Source of the DNA: Plotosus lineatus
Taxonomy: Eukaryota; Chordata; Actinopteri; Siluriformes; Plotosidae
Direction of reading: 5' to 3'
Assembly: GCA_024760905.1 (NCBI GenBank)
Contig: CM045751.1
Coordinates: forward strand, 15,415,001-15,479,000
Length of the DNA: 64,000 bases
Made by a program: the position numbers and the translations under genes. Numbering within the stretch: position 1 is the stretch's first letter; each line of letters starts with the position of its first letter. The notes under the pieces are model-generated. The model saw only the letters and a program-made list of their open reading frames with translations, was not told where the DNA came from and did no database searches. Of the stretch, positions 49,508 through 61,379 are shown piece after piece.

Positions 49508-50209
49508 AACATTATCCTGAGGTACACTTAATACTAGGCTCCGGCAGAGGGGGGTGTGACTGACACCGCATGGGAAGAGAAGCAGAATAATACATTTTTG
49601 AACTCCTGTCAAAAGTTTCAAAGAAAAAACAAATTGACTCCAGTACTATAATGAACTGGATAAGAGTAAAGCTCTCTGTAAGTTTGATCAGATCCAGTGT
49701 GCTGTGCTTGAGAGGAACCAGGAGTTTAAACACAGGACATAATGTACAGATGATTATGTAGAGAGAGAGAGAGAGCGAGAGATTGTATACAGTACAAACT
49801 CGTATAGGTTACTTATTACAAGGTTTAAACATACGTTCCCCTCTAAAGAATGCCCCGTAACAACTTACGAACAAATTCATCTAACGAACGGCCGTCTGGA
49901 ACCTAATTCGTTCGTAAGCTGGGGAGTGGCTGTATCCTGAACAATCATGAAAATTATTTAAAAAAAGGCAAAATAAGTGGATGTTTCCATTGTTTTACAG
50001 TAACGTATACATGTAACCCTTTCTTAAACAACTATTTTGTCAGGGATAGGTTGTGTTTATGGATATGTGAGCTTTGTGATGTTGAAGATTTTGCTTTGAA
50101 GGATGTATTTTTGGCGATGTCACATTTTCGTCTTGGTAAGTCGTTTTCAACTTGCTTTGGCGCTTCCTCAAAGCACCTCGTGCTGAATACGTATTACGCT
50201 CGAGCGGGT

Positions 50210-50960
50210 CACATCTTCAGTGTATAGAATTCGTTCGTTTCTAATTATGAAAAAAATTGTGACTTGAATTGACTCTGCTCCGATTGAATCACTGCATCAA
50301 AAATCAATTTATTGTGTGGAGTGACTCATTTCTGATTTGGAAACAAATAGCAACTCGAATTGACTCAACTACAAACAAGTCACTGAATCAAAGATTCATT
50401 TAATGTTTGCAATTGTCTAATTTCTGTTTTAAAAATGAGTTGTGACTTGAATCAACTCACCTTGAAATGAATCGAATATCTGTGAAGTTCACAGAAATGA
50501 TTTGTTATTGATTTTGAAAATGAATCATGAATCAAATCACTAAACTGAGTATCCATTTAAAAATTGACTGATCTGAAATGAATCACAGCCCAAATCACAT
50601 CTTTTCCAACAGAATTATTTCCTTTTTATTGTATATAAAGTTGATTACTTTGATTTTAAAAATTAATCATAATACGAATCACTTCCCATTTGAATTACTG
50701 AACCAAGTATCCATTAAATGTAAATAACTGATTCATTTATGATTTTAAAAAAATGAATGACATCTCAGATTGCCTTCTGCAATTGAGTTAGTGAATCAAA
50801 TGTTCATTTTATGAACAGAATTGATTTGTGTCTGACTTGGAAAATGAATCATGACTCAAATTGACTCTTCAGCTGAATTACCAAATTCAGTATTCATAAG
50901 TGTATGGAATTGACTTGTTTCTGATATTAAAAATGAATTGACTGTCTCTCATTGAATGAA
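50210..50960 (+). repeat. Diverged tandem array, unit about 75-100 bp, in znf821 intron 5
   Basis: The words TGATTT(T)GAAAATGAAT, TTGACT(C), GAATCACTGAATC and ATTCATTTAA return in the same order about nine times (near 50227, 50322, 50424, 50500, 50563, 50640, 50727, 50820 and 50910). Copies differ strongly and in length, so the array is old. Confidence 0.72.
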
Positions 50961-51185
50961 ATGTAGACTGGCATACACATAAGACATGGTTTAATCCTTG
51001 AAGTAAGGAGGATGGATTTTATGAGACTACAATCTTTACAGTGTGTGCCTGCAGTCTGTATTTTTAAGGAATTTGTATCTTATTAATGATGTCTTAGTAT
51101 TAAACAAAGCAGTAAATGTAAACTCAATGACAACATGAACATACTTGGTACATCATCAGTCTTATCATATCTTTCCACACTGTAG

Positions 51186-51954
51186 GGACAAACTGAAAGA
51201 GTTCCTCAATACCAGTCATGCAGAGAGCAGGTGCGGTGATGAGAACTGCTCTATGGTCCAGACCGTAACAGTGTCTGATGCTCACATGTCCATCCAAGGG
51301 GCTAATCATGGAGCCACTCCAGACGCGGGCTTCTCTCCGCTCCCCGGCAACCTCCTCCCGTCTGGATCTTCAATGCCCTCATTCCCAGACGGACTCAACC
51401 CTTTACCTGACTTGTTAAATCCCATGCCCGTGTATCCGGCAGGCGTGCTGCTGGTGTGTAACAGCTGTGTGGCGTATCAGCATCTGGCAGGAAGTCCGTC
51501 TTCTGCAATGAGGAAGTGGGCATCACGACGAATGAATGAACCGGTTGAGGCTCGGATGCAGCGACTGGAGCGTGAACGTGTGGCCAAGAAGAGCAAGCGT
51601 GAGCGTGAGACACCGGAGGAGCGTGAGCTGAGACGACTACGTGATCGAGAGGCTAAGCGCATGCAGAGGCTTCAGGAGACACAGGAACAGCGAGCACGAC
51701 GGCTGCAGCGAGACCGTGAGGCCATGCGCCTGAAACGTGCCACTGAGACGCCTGAAAGGAGACAAGCACGGCTAGTGCGTGAGCGGGAGGCTAAGCGACT
51801 CAAGCGGCGACTTGAGAAAATCGAACCAGCTTTGCGCGCACAAATCGAGCATGATCCTGCCGCCGTGGCCGCCCTCACCGCCGATGTCAACCTCTTCCAA
51901 TTCCCATTCCCCGTCCCCTCAATGGACAACGGGCTGTTTATGAAACTACCCTAA
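51186..51954 (+). CDS. znf821: znf821 coding exon 6 (STPR domain) and stop
   Basis: The acceptor is TTTCCACACTGTAG (to 51185). One base completes Arg184; residues 185-439 follow, with TAA at 51952-51954. DKLKEFLN aligns with mammalian EKLPEVLN. A Pro/Ser-rich linker (about 235-266) is followed by YPAGVLLVCNSC (Cys275, Cys278), conserved in the family. Residues 301-392 are four exact 23-residue units beginning NEPVEAR, RETPEER, QETQEQR and TETPERR: the STPR domain, a basic helical DNA-binding repeat known from ZNF821 and silkworm FMBP-1. The tail ends NGLFMKLP. The six exons total 1,320 bp, 440 codons with stop. The human protein is about 412 residues; the linker here is longer. Confidence 0.95.
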
Positions 51955-52788
51955 TCCAGCAAAAACACACAGACTAGCGTGCGCATCGGCTGGAACAAGA
52001 TCATGTGCCCCAAGTGGTCACAGAATTACTACAGAAAGCTCTATGTTTATTTATAAGCAGGTGACCTTTGTTTCGGGGTTAAAACAGAAATGCTGTTTAG
52101 TTCTATGTTGTGTTACATCATGCAAAATCCATCATAATTGCCATAAATGTTTTTTTTAACAGGAACAGGCTTACCTTTTGCACATTTTCTGTTGACGTGT
52201 GTGATGTTTTCGGATGCAGATAGCAGCTGTTTTCATCTGAGCACAAACGCATCCTCTGTAATTTATACACGACTGCAGGGTAAAGACTATTAGATGTTCC
52301 CTGCCTTATGAACAAGCATGTTTTAGAGAAGTGTCTTGCATAACTCTACAGGTCTAGTTTGCATGTGGACCTACAGAGAGGAAGAGACGTGCAGCCACGC
52401 CCTTGTACGCCCCACTTTCTGATTGGTTGGAGTTTATCTGTAGCTCAAGAAGACTCCTCCCTGCTGGAGCTCCAATTCACAGATTCAACTACCTCGTCTC
52501 AGGACTTCTCCACACACACACACACACACACACCACCAACCTGAATAGAGTGAATTTGGTGCTAAGCTGCTTTCATAATCATGTCATAGCCAGGAGCGAA
52601 AAAAGAAGTTGATGCAAGAGAACATAAATTTCTGAATCAAACGAATGGAAGAAGGTTGTGGTCCAGGCTCAAAAACAATTGTGCAGTTATATCTAGTGGC
52701 GACAAATTAATTGCTAAAATCATTCCACATAATTATGACAGAGGTTCCGAAGTATTCTTTAACAATTTTGTTAAATATATAATGGTGA

Positions 52789-52828
<40 letters not shown>

Positions 52829-53400
52829 CAAACGGCCGAATACAAGTGTCCAAAATTGTATGTTTGTTTGTTTTTCAGGAATATTGGCAAGTTGTTCCAA
52901 TTTCCCCTCACATGTTACTATGCAGTTTATTATGCAGTTCCCTTGAGTGGCCCAGAAGTGAAAATAGAAGTGCTCTTTTTTTTTTAATTATTATTATTAT
53001 TTATTTTTTGGTAACATGAGCTAAATCTTTAGCTAGTGTCTATTCCAGATGATAAAATATAATAATTTGCATAACTTTAGCTATTTTTGTTTGCTACTGA
53101 GTTGTTGTTGTTGTTGCCATTATTATTATTAGTAGGTGGTGGTGGTAGTACAGGAGTAGTTTTATCATTATCAAGGACCCTCGCATTTCATGCATGGGTA
53201 TATTTTAATTGCTTTTACTCTTTAGGGCAGTTGGCGGTGCATTGCTGATGAATTCTGGCTGGTGATTGGTAGGAAGGTGTTGTTGTACTCTGTTCATAGT
53301 GAATGTATTAAAGAGAGGTATTTCTGGTGGAAGACGTCTGTCGGGTCGGGGCTTTGTAACAAGTCCCAGAGTAACTCTGAAGGTTGCAACGTTATTGTGA
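51955..53400 (+). other. znf821: Probable znf821 3' UTR, end not determined
   Basis: No further open frame of note follows the stop. A possible polyadenylation word ATTAAA lies at 53307-53312; I see no earlier AATAAA. Poly-A at 52794-52826 is genomic low complexity. The true end needs transcript data. Confidence 0.4.
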
Positions 53401-54132
53401 AAACAGTTTTATGCACCAGTGCACTCTAAACCTCCAAACTGATCTACAGAACAGAACAAAACAAAAAAAAAAACACGGGTTTCTTCTTGTCTCAGGGATG
53501 TCGAGGGTGAACTGGTTTGTCCTTGCAGCCTGAGAGAGGAGAAGATAGAAGAGAAGAAAACCTCTTCCTCCTCCTCCTGCTTCTTTCATGAGAGAACCAC
53601 TGCCTTTTCCTCTCTCTGCTCGTCTCTGCCATGTCGACCTGCTGCTTTCTTTTTTCAGGTCCACGCATTTGTTCGCGCCGCCAGGCTTGCTGTCATGTTG
53701 TTTTTTTTGTTTTTTTTCCCCAAATGAGCGCGCAGCAACTCCAGCTTCCTGTGTTTGTGAACTCTTCGTAGCTCTGTTCTGTCCTAGTTGACTCTCTGTA
53801 TGCGTGATTAATGCTCATGCTGCCTTTGTCACTGATGATTTTTTTTTTAGGTTATGCTTTTATACCAAGACAGGCATGATATGATCTATTTTCAGATTAT
53901 TATTGAGTAAAAAAAAATTATTGATTGCATGGACGATGAATGAATGGATGCTGATCAGAGGCAGTGAGCATGTTTGTATTTGACGGATTGTATTTGACTG
54001 GAAATCTGATGTGTAAGAAGATAAGGAGTCATAACTACACACATACATATTTATTAAAGCTGCTGTAAGCGACTTTAGCGGCCGACAAAGGCACACCCTA
54101 TCTTGTCGCTGCTTTCAGGCCTGTAATTAGTG
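53401..54132. other. Downstream DNA, no gene recognised
   Basis: It contains a CT-rich patch at 53555-53650 and T-runs. No family resemblance in any frame. Confidence 0.4.
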
Positions 54133-54140
54133 AGGTAAAT

Positions 54141-54418
54141 CACAGGTGTCAAACTTATACCACAGAGGCCTGCTGTGGCTGCAGGGTTTTGTTTCAACCA
54201 AGCAGCAGCATACCTGACTTGACTCATTTAAACTACTGATTTGAGTCTTCAAACAGCTGATTGGTCAGTCTCGGAACAGAACACACAGATTGACCAATCA
54301 ACTGCCGGAAGACTCAAATTGTTAGTTTAAATGGACCAAGTCAGGTGTGCTGCTGCTCGGATGAAACAAAACCCTTGCAGCCACAGCAGGCCTCTGTGGT
54401 ATGAGTTTGACACCCCTG
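54141..54418. mobile_element. Fold-back hAT-like MITE, copy 2
   Basis: It is flanked by AGGTAAAT (54133-54140) and ATGTAAAT (54419-54426), 7 of 8 identical. Ends are CACAGGTGTCAAAC and, on the minus strand, CAGGGGTGTCAAAC. The arms fold almost over the whole length around CAGCTGATTGGTCA/TGACCAATCAACTG. Confidence 0.85.
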
Positions 54419-54589
54419 ATGTAAATAATTGCAATTCTATTCTTAATGTGGATATTTTAATTCATAAAAATATACAGTATCTGCTAAACGAGCTGGCTAT
54501 TATTTGAGGAAAGAAATATTTAAAATAAATCATGCTAGCATAACACTCACTGAAATAGTTATGGTTACAGGGATCCCAGATCTCTTCTA

Positions 54590-54940
54590 TTTATCGGAAT
54601 TCCTCTATTTTTACTCACCTGTTTAGCAAAATTCCTCTATTTTTACTCGCCTGTCTGTCTTCCTTTCAGCTTTTCCCCTTTCACTCGGGAGTCGCCACAG
54701 CGAATCATCTGTTTCGCACATTTGATTTGGCAGAGGTTTTTACATCGGATGCCCTTCCTGTCACAACCCTTTTTAGCAAGGGACAGAAACGCGCTGACGG
54801 CTTTGCAGCTACTCTTTACGAAAGTCAGCAATGGTTCTTTTACATGCCTCTCACCATAGACAGTGAGAGACATGGCCCGCCTTTGATAACCCAGTTAGCT
54901 GCGCCTATTTAGCGGAATTCCTCTATTTTTCAGCTTCAGA
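54590..54940 (-). mobile_element. SINE family B (head-truncated) inside a short direct repeat
   Basis: The body and RTE-like tail of family B occupy about 54655-54902; the tRNA-like head is missing. The surrounding DNA repeats AATTCCTCTATTTTTACTC about three times (54598, 54630 and, after the SINE, 54914), so the SINE inserted in or beside a small tandem repeat. Confidence 0.75.
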
Positions 54941-56237
54941 TTTCCTGAGCCTCTTTGACCCCCCAGCTGAAATATTTCATTTCCTCTATTTCTGAACATG
55001 TTTCCTCTATTTTTTTTCTAAACCTCACTGGAATCCCTGTGGTTATGAGGAAAATATGAAAATACATCTGCTAACCCAGGGAAATGTGGTTGCTCAATGG
55101 TAAAAATAATTAAATAAAATTAAGAAAATGCTATTGTTGCCCAATTTTGAATTTGTCTAAAATAACTCGCTAAATGTAAAAAAAATATATATAATTTTTT
55201 TTTTTTTTTTTTAAATAAAAATAGCTGGCTAATATTACACTGAACAATCATCCTTGAAGTAGTTAAAACCGTAAGGTATAATCAAAGCTAGCTATTAAAC
55301 GTAGCTAAACCAAGTTAATGTCTTACTAAAACTTGTACCAGAAATGAGACGCTAATCACTGCACTTCCGCATGATGGTTACAGACATCATCTGCCTTTGT
55401 GATCGCCGCCAGGGTTCTTAATTGTCGGATTACAGCAGCTTTAGTTACTGTTTACACAATTTTAACTTCTCCAGAACTCCTGTGTGATACCTCTCGATAA
55501 ACAGGGTTGAATCATTAACTGTACACAAATTATTTTTCTTCGCCTCATTCCGGGACTTTATTCCAGTTATCCCTTGGGGACCCCCCCCCCCCCCACACAC
55601 ACACACCAAGATTACCGTCAGACTGAAAGGTGGTGTACGTCCTGGATCAAAGATTAAAAATAGGTGTGAACGAGTTAAATATCACTATGCAACAGTTCTG
55701 TTCTCCAAACCTTGGACATCTTGACACTTTTTATTGTTACTATGCAGCGATGAGGAGATGAAGAGAAGGAAACATGGGATTGCATGCTGCAGAGCAACAC
55801 ACACATGACTGAGGGTGAGGGTTTGGTGTAAAAGGAGATTCTGGAGCCTGCAAATAGATTTTCCTTCAAGTTTTGATTGACAGTATACAAATTAAACTTT
55901 CCCCTTTTAAATTATGTTTTCGAACTGAGGCCTGATCTGCACTCTTAGAAAAATTATCTGCGTCTCTAACACTTTTCAGCCTTCTAAAAAAGATCAAGTT
56001 TTCAACATGTTTTGTGAAAAAAAAGAGAAAGATTATAATGGTTTTTTTGGTTTTTTTTTTTTTTAATATAAAAACTGGCCTGCAGACGCTCCCTGAGGGC
56101 ACGTCTTCCCATCCCTGGTCTGGAGAATACTAGGGCATGCAGCAGAGAGTTTTTTTTTTTTTTTTTTTTTTTTATATATAAAAGAAGTTGACAACCTGTA
56201 CCCTATAGGAACATCTGAGTGATATGTTCAGACCTCA
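54941..56237. other. Downstream DNA, no gene recognised
   Basis: Poly-T at 55196-55212 and 56151-56173, poly-C at 55581-55594. No elements with readable ends. Confidence 0.4.
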
Positions 56238-56245
56238 GTGTAGTT

Positions 56246-56412
56246 CAGGGATCACCAACCCATGGGCACCAGGTAGCCTGCAAGGAAAATAAAAGTTTCC
56301 CGCGGACCTGTTCACTGCTATTTTAGGACAGTGTGTATCAACCTGGTATCCCTTTGCATTAATTGGTACCCAAGAAGTAGCTCTCAGTTTCAAAAAAGGT
56401 TGGTGACCCCTG
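56246..56412. mobile_element. Small hAT-type MITE
   Basis: Ends are CAGGGATCACCAACC and, on the minus strand, CAGGGGTCACCAACC. The 8-bp duplication is GTGTAGTT (56238-56245) and GTGTACTT (56413-56420), 7 of 8 identical. 167 bp, non-coding. Confidence 0.88.
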
Positions 56413-56420
56413 GTGTACTT

Positions 56421-57805
56421 TGTGGAAATGATGGTTGCCAGGTATGTAAAAACAATACAGTATTTTTTTTGTGGGAATAATGGGGCAAACGAGCCTCTTT
56501 TTGTTTTTTTTTTTCCCTCTCCAAAATGGCTGACTTGAAGGAGCAGGAACAGTCTTCTTATAGTTGTATAAATGATCCTAAAATTTTAGCAGTGAAACCG
56601 AGAGCACTGGAGGACTCGCGCTTGACAGCAGAACACATTATGGATGTCGACAAATTTAGCATATAAATTTGTATTTTTTGAAGACTCCAGTCAGATCGTG
56701 TCCTTATGTTAATCTTGAGCCAAACTCCAGATGTAATTCTTATTCCCACCATTAATCATAAGTACCCTATTTTGAACACAAAGGCTAAAAATTTGTTGCC
56801 ATGGTGATATTGTATGCATTGACAAAGGAAATTGAAGTTTATGCATGATGCTGTTTTCTTGGTTGGTGTTCTGTCCTTTGCCTGCTTCATTCTCTAGTTC
56901 TGCTGTTTATCAAGGGATCCAATGACATCTTTCCTTTTTTTTTTTTTTTTTTTAAATGTTCCAAAATTGGTTAGACTGCTAGGAGACACTCTTGACTCGT
57001 TTACACATGCCTACGAACGCCAAAAACAACTGATGCCACATGTCAACTTGCACGTCTTGTTGCCGTATGCCTTTCTACAACCTTGACTTATAAAGTTCAT
57101 AAACCACAGAGCCCTCATATGTTTGGCTTGAATGCACCGGTGAAGCTGCAAGTGGACACCTGCACATGAAAAAGAAGGCGGCTGTGTTTAAATTCGTGTG
57201 AAGGCATCTTGTAGAAAGCCATTCTCTGTTACTGGATTAACAGATCAAAATGTCAGGATGAAACTGGGATCAATAAATGTTGACCTGGCTGCAAATTTTT
57301 TGTGTGGATCTCTAGTGAGTTTTTTTTTTTTTTTTCCCTATAAAAACATTAAAGCTGCAATGAAACCAAGTGGTCTCAATGTGGGCAAAATGGAGGAGGA
57401 CATTTTTGAATGTAAACGGGGGAAAGTGTCCCAGTGAAACTATCAACATCATCCAAATTCATGTCGTGTTTTAAAAAATATTTGTAGAGGATTATGTTTG
57501 TGATTTTTAGTGCAATTAGACCTCATTAAATAATTATCATAAAATATATTGATTCACATTAAAAATGAACCAGTCAAGATTTTAAAAATGTCAAATTGGT
57601 AAACTGGAACAACATGAAAGATTTATTATTTTTATCCATAAACTTGGTCATGTTCCCAAAGCCAAGCCTCCAGAATTTACACTGCCCAACAAGTTCTGTT
57701 TGACCAGTTATAATAGAAATATCAATGAAAAGTGGTCCCTTAGTTGTTTCCATGGCGATAGATGAGTGACGATAATAGTATTTTAACCTGATAAGATGAG
57801 CGGTG
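56421..57805. other. Downstream DNA, no gene recognised
   Basis: AT-rich with poly-T at 56935-56953 and 57319-57336. No exon or element is recognised. Confidence 0.4.
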
Positions 57806-57809
57806 TGTT

Positions 57810-58165
57810 CCATTCAGTTCATCAGTTCATTTTCTGTACCCGCTTAATCCTAACTTGGGTCGTGGGGAGGCTGGCGCCCATCCCAGCCAACTTCGGGCGA
57901 GGGCAGAGTACACCCTGGACAGCTCGCCAGGCCATCGCAGGGCGGAAACACGCTGACGACTTTGCAGCCTCCTCTTGTCGAAAGTCAGCAATGGTTCTTT
58001 TACATGCCTCTCACCATAGACAGTGACAGACATGGCCGGCCTTTGATAACCCAGTTAGCTCCACTGGCGGGGACAGTGACAAACTTGTGCAGAGTGGGAC
58101 TCGAACCCCCAACCTTTGGATCAGCGATCCAGCGCCCTATACCACTAGACCACCACTGCTCCCAC
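57810..58165 (-). mobile_element. SINE family B, alternative tail, full length
   Basis: The tRNA-like head is at the high-coordinate end (reverse of GTGGTGGTCTAGTGGTATAG and GGTTCGAGTCCC). The body has CTCACCATAGACAGTGACAG. The tail is TTCATTTTCTGTACCCGCTT...GGAGGCTGGCGCCCATCCCA, not the RTE-like tail. Confidence 0.82.
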
Positions 58166-58284
58166 AGTGTGTTACAATTTATGTAATTTTACTTTGTTTA
58201 TTGTATACCTGTCCATTTACCAGAAATGACAATTGCGCCATCTGACTACAACCCCACCCCCCACCCTCTCCCCATTTCCTTTGA

Positions 58285-58520
58285 GCCCCTTTTTCAGGGG
58301 TCGCCACAGCGAATCATCTAATTTGCATGTTTGATTGGGCATAGGTTTTTACATCGGATACCCTTCCTGCCACAATCCCTAGCAAGGGACAGAAACACGC
58401 TGACGGCTAAGCAGCTACTCTTTATGAACGTCAGAAATGGTTCTTTTACACGAAAGTCTCACCATAGACACTGAGAGGCATGGCCAGCCTTTAATAACCG
58501 ACTTAGCTGCACTGGGTGAG
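58285..58520 (-). mobile_element. SINE family B with RTE-like tail, head truncated
   Basis: It begins in the tail (CAGGGGTCGCCACAGCGAAT) and continues into body words AAATGGTTCTTTTACA and TCACCATAGACACTGAGAG, ending before the tRNA-like head. Confidence 0.75.
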
Positions 58521-59029
58521 AACTTAGAAAATAATTGACAGGTGAATGTAAAAGTGCATCAGATCGTCTCAGAACCCAGTTGATTGAGGGTCACAGGTTT
58601 GGTATCTTTTTCAGCTTTTCAGAAAGAAAGTGGGAAACTGTGCTTCTCAAATTTCGGCAGAATGAGCCTTTCAGAGGCCAGGCAAGTGGGTGTCACTGAA
58701 AAAGTTCGCCTTGCATGTGCACATAGGATTGAGTGTCCTTCAAGAACGCAAAAGGTTAAACACAGACATCCTTCAAAATTCCCGAAGCGAAGGACTCAAG
58801 CCTTGGTAGAATTTGAGCGATTCTAAACATTTAAAAATAAAAATCCTTTGCTGTGATTTCATGGCGTGGCAACCTCAAAATGCAACATTTCAAGAAATCT
58901 TCCTTGACAGTGAGAAATTCTCACAGTTGGTATTTTGTTAGCTCAGGAGATAGAGAGACAACGGTGTTTTAGATTTGACAGATGGACATGTCTGCATGCT
59001 GTTTAAACCAGACTTTAATACGCACATAT

Positions 59030-59660
59030 ACCATATTTTTTTTGGACCATAAATCCTTCAGGCTTTTTACACTCGAGCCACAGTGGCTCATCAGGCCGGT
59101 GCTTATCCCCGGTTTCCATAGCGTGAAGCGACTAGGAGTTCAACTCCTCCTGGATGGGATGCTAGTCCATCGCAGGTTACCTTCCCAGTATATATTTACT
59201 GGTACTGATACTGATGGGTGAACAGAGGCACACTTGTGGGTAAGACCTTCCCCAGGAGTCTCAGCACAGTGAGGGTTTCACTGGGATTTGAACACACAAC
59301 CTCCCGATCATGAGCGCAGCACCCTAACCACTACGCCACTGGCCCACTTTTGGATCATAAGGCAAACTTAAAAGCCTTTAATCTCTTTAAAAAAAAAAAA
59401 AAAATAAATAAATAAAAAAATCTGATGGTGCGCCTTATAATCCGGTGCGCCTTATGTGTTGAATGTGGACACAGAGCTCCAGCTCACTGATACTATCAAA
59501 ACGCAAGTGAAGCAAACTAATTCAGAGCTTACCATTATTCCAGTGGCTTGCCATATTTTCCAGGCCAGAAGGTGCACCGGATTATAACGCGCAATATCAA
59601 TGAACGCCGATTGAACTGTCTCCATCCATACATAAAGTGCACCAGATTACAACGTGCATA
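59030..59660. mobile_element. MITE with GGTGCGCCTTAT words, split by a SINE
   Basis: It starts near ACCATATTTTTTTTGGACCA and contains GGTGCGCCTTATAATCCGGT and inverted GTGCACCGGATTATAAC words. These recur in dispersed DNA transposon remnants of vertebrates. The right end is not clear. A SINE A copy interrupts it. Confidence 0.55.
59053..59347 (-). mobile_element. SINE family A inside a MITE, 13-bp target duplication
   Basis: Flanked by TTTTGGACCATAA (59040-59052) and TTTTGGATCATAA (59348-59360), 12 of 13 identical. Same head and body words as the other three copies. Confidence 0.9.
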
Positions 59661-59934
59661 AAGCGAAACAAAAGTCAGATAAGTCAAACCTGATTCAACT
59701 CTCACAATAACGCTCATCATTGTTCAGCTTAAATAACCTTCCTAAAAATTCCTTGTTTGTGTCCTCTACTTCATCAGCTGCATGTTATGCACTTATTGAA
59801 AATGCTGGTTGTTCCACTGCTCCTCAGTTGCTGCATTATCTCCTAAAAATGTATAAACCAGCTTTTTAAAATCACTTTCCCCCAAAAAATTTCCTCTATT
59901 TTCTTCCATAATTTGGTTGTATTCAACTTTAAGT

Positions 59935-60255
59935 ATTGCCTTCCCTATCACACAACCACCACCAACTATGGAGTGGTGCAAGCATGCACATGTCCCTTCT
60001 GTGACATGAGATGCTACCATGCATACATTTTACACAACGCTGCAGATGCGTATTTGGGAGCATTCTGACACATTCAGGGAAAGTGTGATCTGCTGAATAA
60101 ATGAGCTCACAGACACCTATGATTGGCTGGTGAGCATTGGAAGTGAGTGTGAGAGCTCGGCCATGGACTCCAGGTCACGGACAGCTGCGTCATCAACCAA
60201 AATTCGAACTGGTCATCTCCCTGTTGACAGTCGTGCACCCTGTTAATGCACCATT
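59935..60255 (-). mobile_element. SINE family C, diverged copy
   Basis: Matches 38125-38460 across CACACAACCACCA, GTGACATG, GATTGG.TGGTGA and AATTCGAACTGG (reverse B box-like). It is more diverged than that copy. Confidence 0.65.
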
Positions 60256-60686
60256 CGGGAGCTTCAAATCTTAATATGTCTATAATCTAAATTCATGAAA
60301 ATTTCTATTATTAAATTGAGGTTAATATGTACGTAGACATTAAACATATGGAAGTTGTAATTCCACAGCACTCTTCTCCAACTGGCAAAAGGTAGGTTGT
60401 TGGTTCCTGGTGAAGGAAGTTAGCGAGTTTAATTATCCGTTCAGCCAGTTCATGTTCCCGTTGATGTATGGTGTTTTGGTCAGTGAACATTTGTCAATAA
60501 CTGAGCTGAACTGTTCTTGCCCGTTTGCTTTTTTTAAATTCTTTGTGAATCTGCAAAAGCCTTCAGTTTTGGGGGTTTGAGTTTTGTTACAATTAATAAA
60601 TCTGTGAAGCCACTCATAGTGATGAGCGCTTTGAGCATAATAATCAGTATGGATAAAGCGCTACATAAATCTACTACAATACAATA

Positions 60687-61353
60687 CAGGTATACCTTAC
60701 CCAACGTTGTTAATTGGTTCCAGGAGAGATGACTTAAGTCGAAAAACGACTTAAGTCGAATTAGCTTGTCTCTATGCTAGCCTAGGCTAGGCTACTCCAA
60801 ATTTACTTGTCGAGACTAAACAGAAAATAACCATTCCTAGTTCTGTACTTTATTCATGAATGCAATTTTCAATATGGTTCATAATGTTGCGCCTGGAGTA
60901 TATGCGTCGGACCCAAAGATGCAGGAGACCATGTAAGACTATGTTATTTTGCACTTTGGAAAATCTAAATCACTGGAAATAATTAATCGATGAAAACTGG
61001 TCGAGCACGAAGCAGGATACCAGGAGTCAGAGAGATAGCAGGGAAACAGAATCACTGGGAAGCACAATCTTCTGACGTTGAAGGGAAGCACGCCGCTCCG
61101 ATTTATAGCTCGCTGATTGCCGATTGCTGAATGGAAACAGGTGTGCTCTCTGGACCTCGCCTGCAGGTAGCAGCCACGCCCCTCGCCAGCGCTTGCAATG
61201 AAGAGAGAGTTCACGCCTCCAGCCAGCACAGACCACAACAAATAAGATCTATTTTATTAAACTTTATTTTTTTTAAATTTTCTATACTTTTTTTGAAAAC
61301 TGACATAATCGAGAACGACTTAACTCGAAACGACTTAAGCCGAGGTATACCTG
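60687..61353. mobile_element. Tigger/mariner-type MITE with GGTATACCT ends, split by a solo LTR
   Basis: TA flanks both ends (60685-60686 and 61354-61355). Ends are CAGGTATACCTTACCCAACG and, on the minus strand, CAGGTATACCTCGGCTTAAG. Near both ends ACTTAAGTCGA/CGACTTAA words recur. Without the LTR it is about 316 bp. Confidence 0.85.
60895..61240 (-). mobile_element. Solo LTR of a retrotransposon
   Basis: On the minus strand it begins TGTTGTGGTCTGTGCTGGCT and ends GGCGCAACA, the TG...CA boundaries of an LTR. The flanking 5-mers are CATAA and AATAA (4 of 5 identical). A TATA-like CTATAAATCGG lies near 61108. No internal retrotransposon genes flank it, so it is a solo LTR left by recombination. 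A diverged relative at 43930-44139 shares ACTGGTCGAGCACG, GGTGTGCTCTCTGGA and AGACCA.AACA. Confidence 0.75.
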
Positions 61354-61379
61354 TAGTACTTTCTGAGCTGGCTTGAAAT

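Larger units (their letters stand above)
48996..49932. mobile_element. Pogo-type element (ACTTACG family), copy 3, with nested insertions
   Basis: TA flanks both ends (48994-48995 and 49933-49934). Ends are CAGACGCTCCTCCACTTACC and, on the minus strand, CAGCCACTCCCCAGCTTACG. Near the right end CGGCCGTCTGGAACC matches the other two copies. Inside are an RTE fragment and a perfect 28-bp hairpin. Confidence 0.8.

Noticed and set aside
53490..53700. Possible exon of another gene downstream of znf821
   Set aside because: CT-rich with an AG acceptor-like site, but the frames show no recognisable protein.
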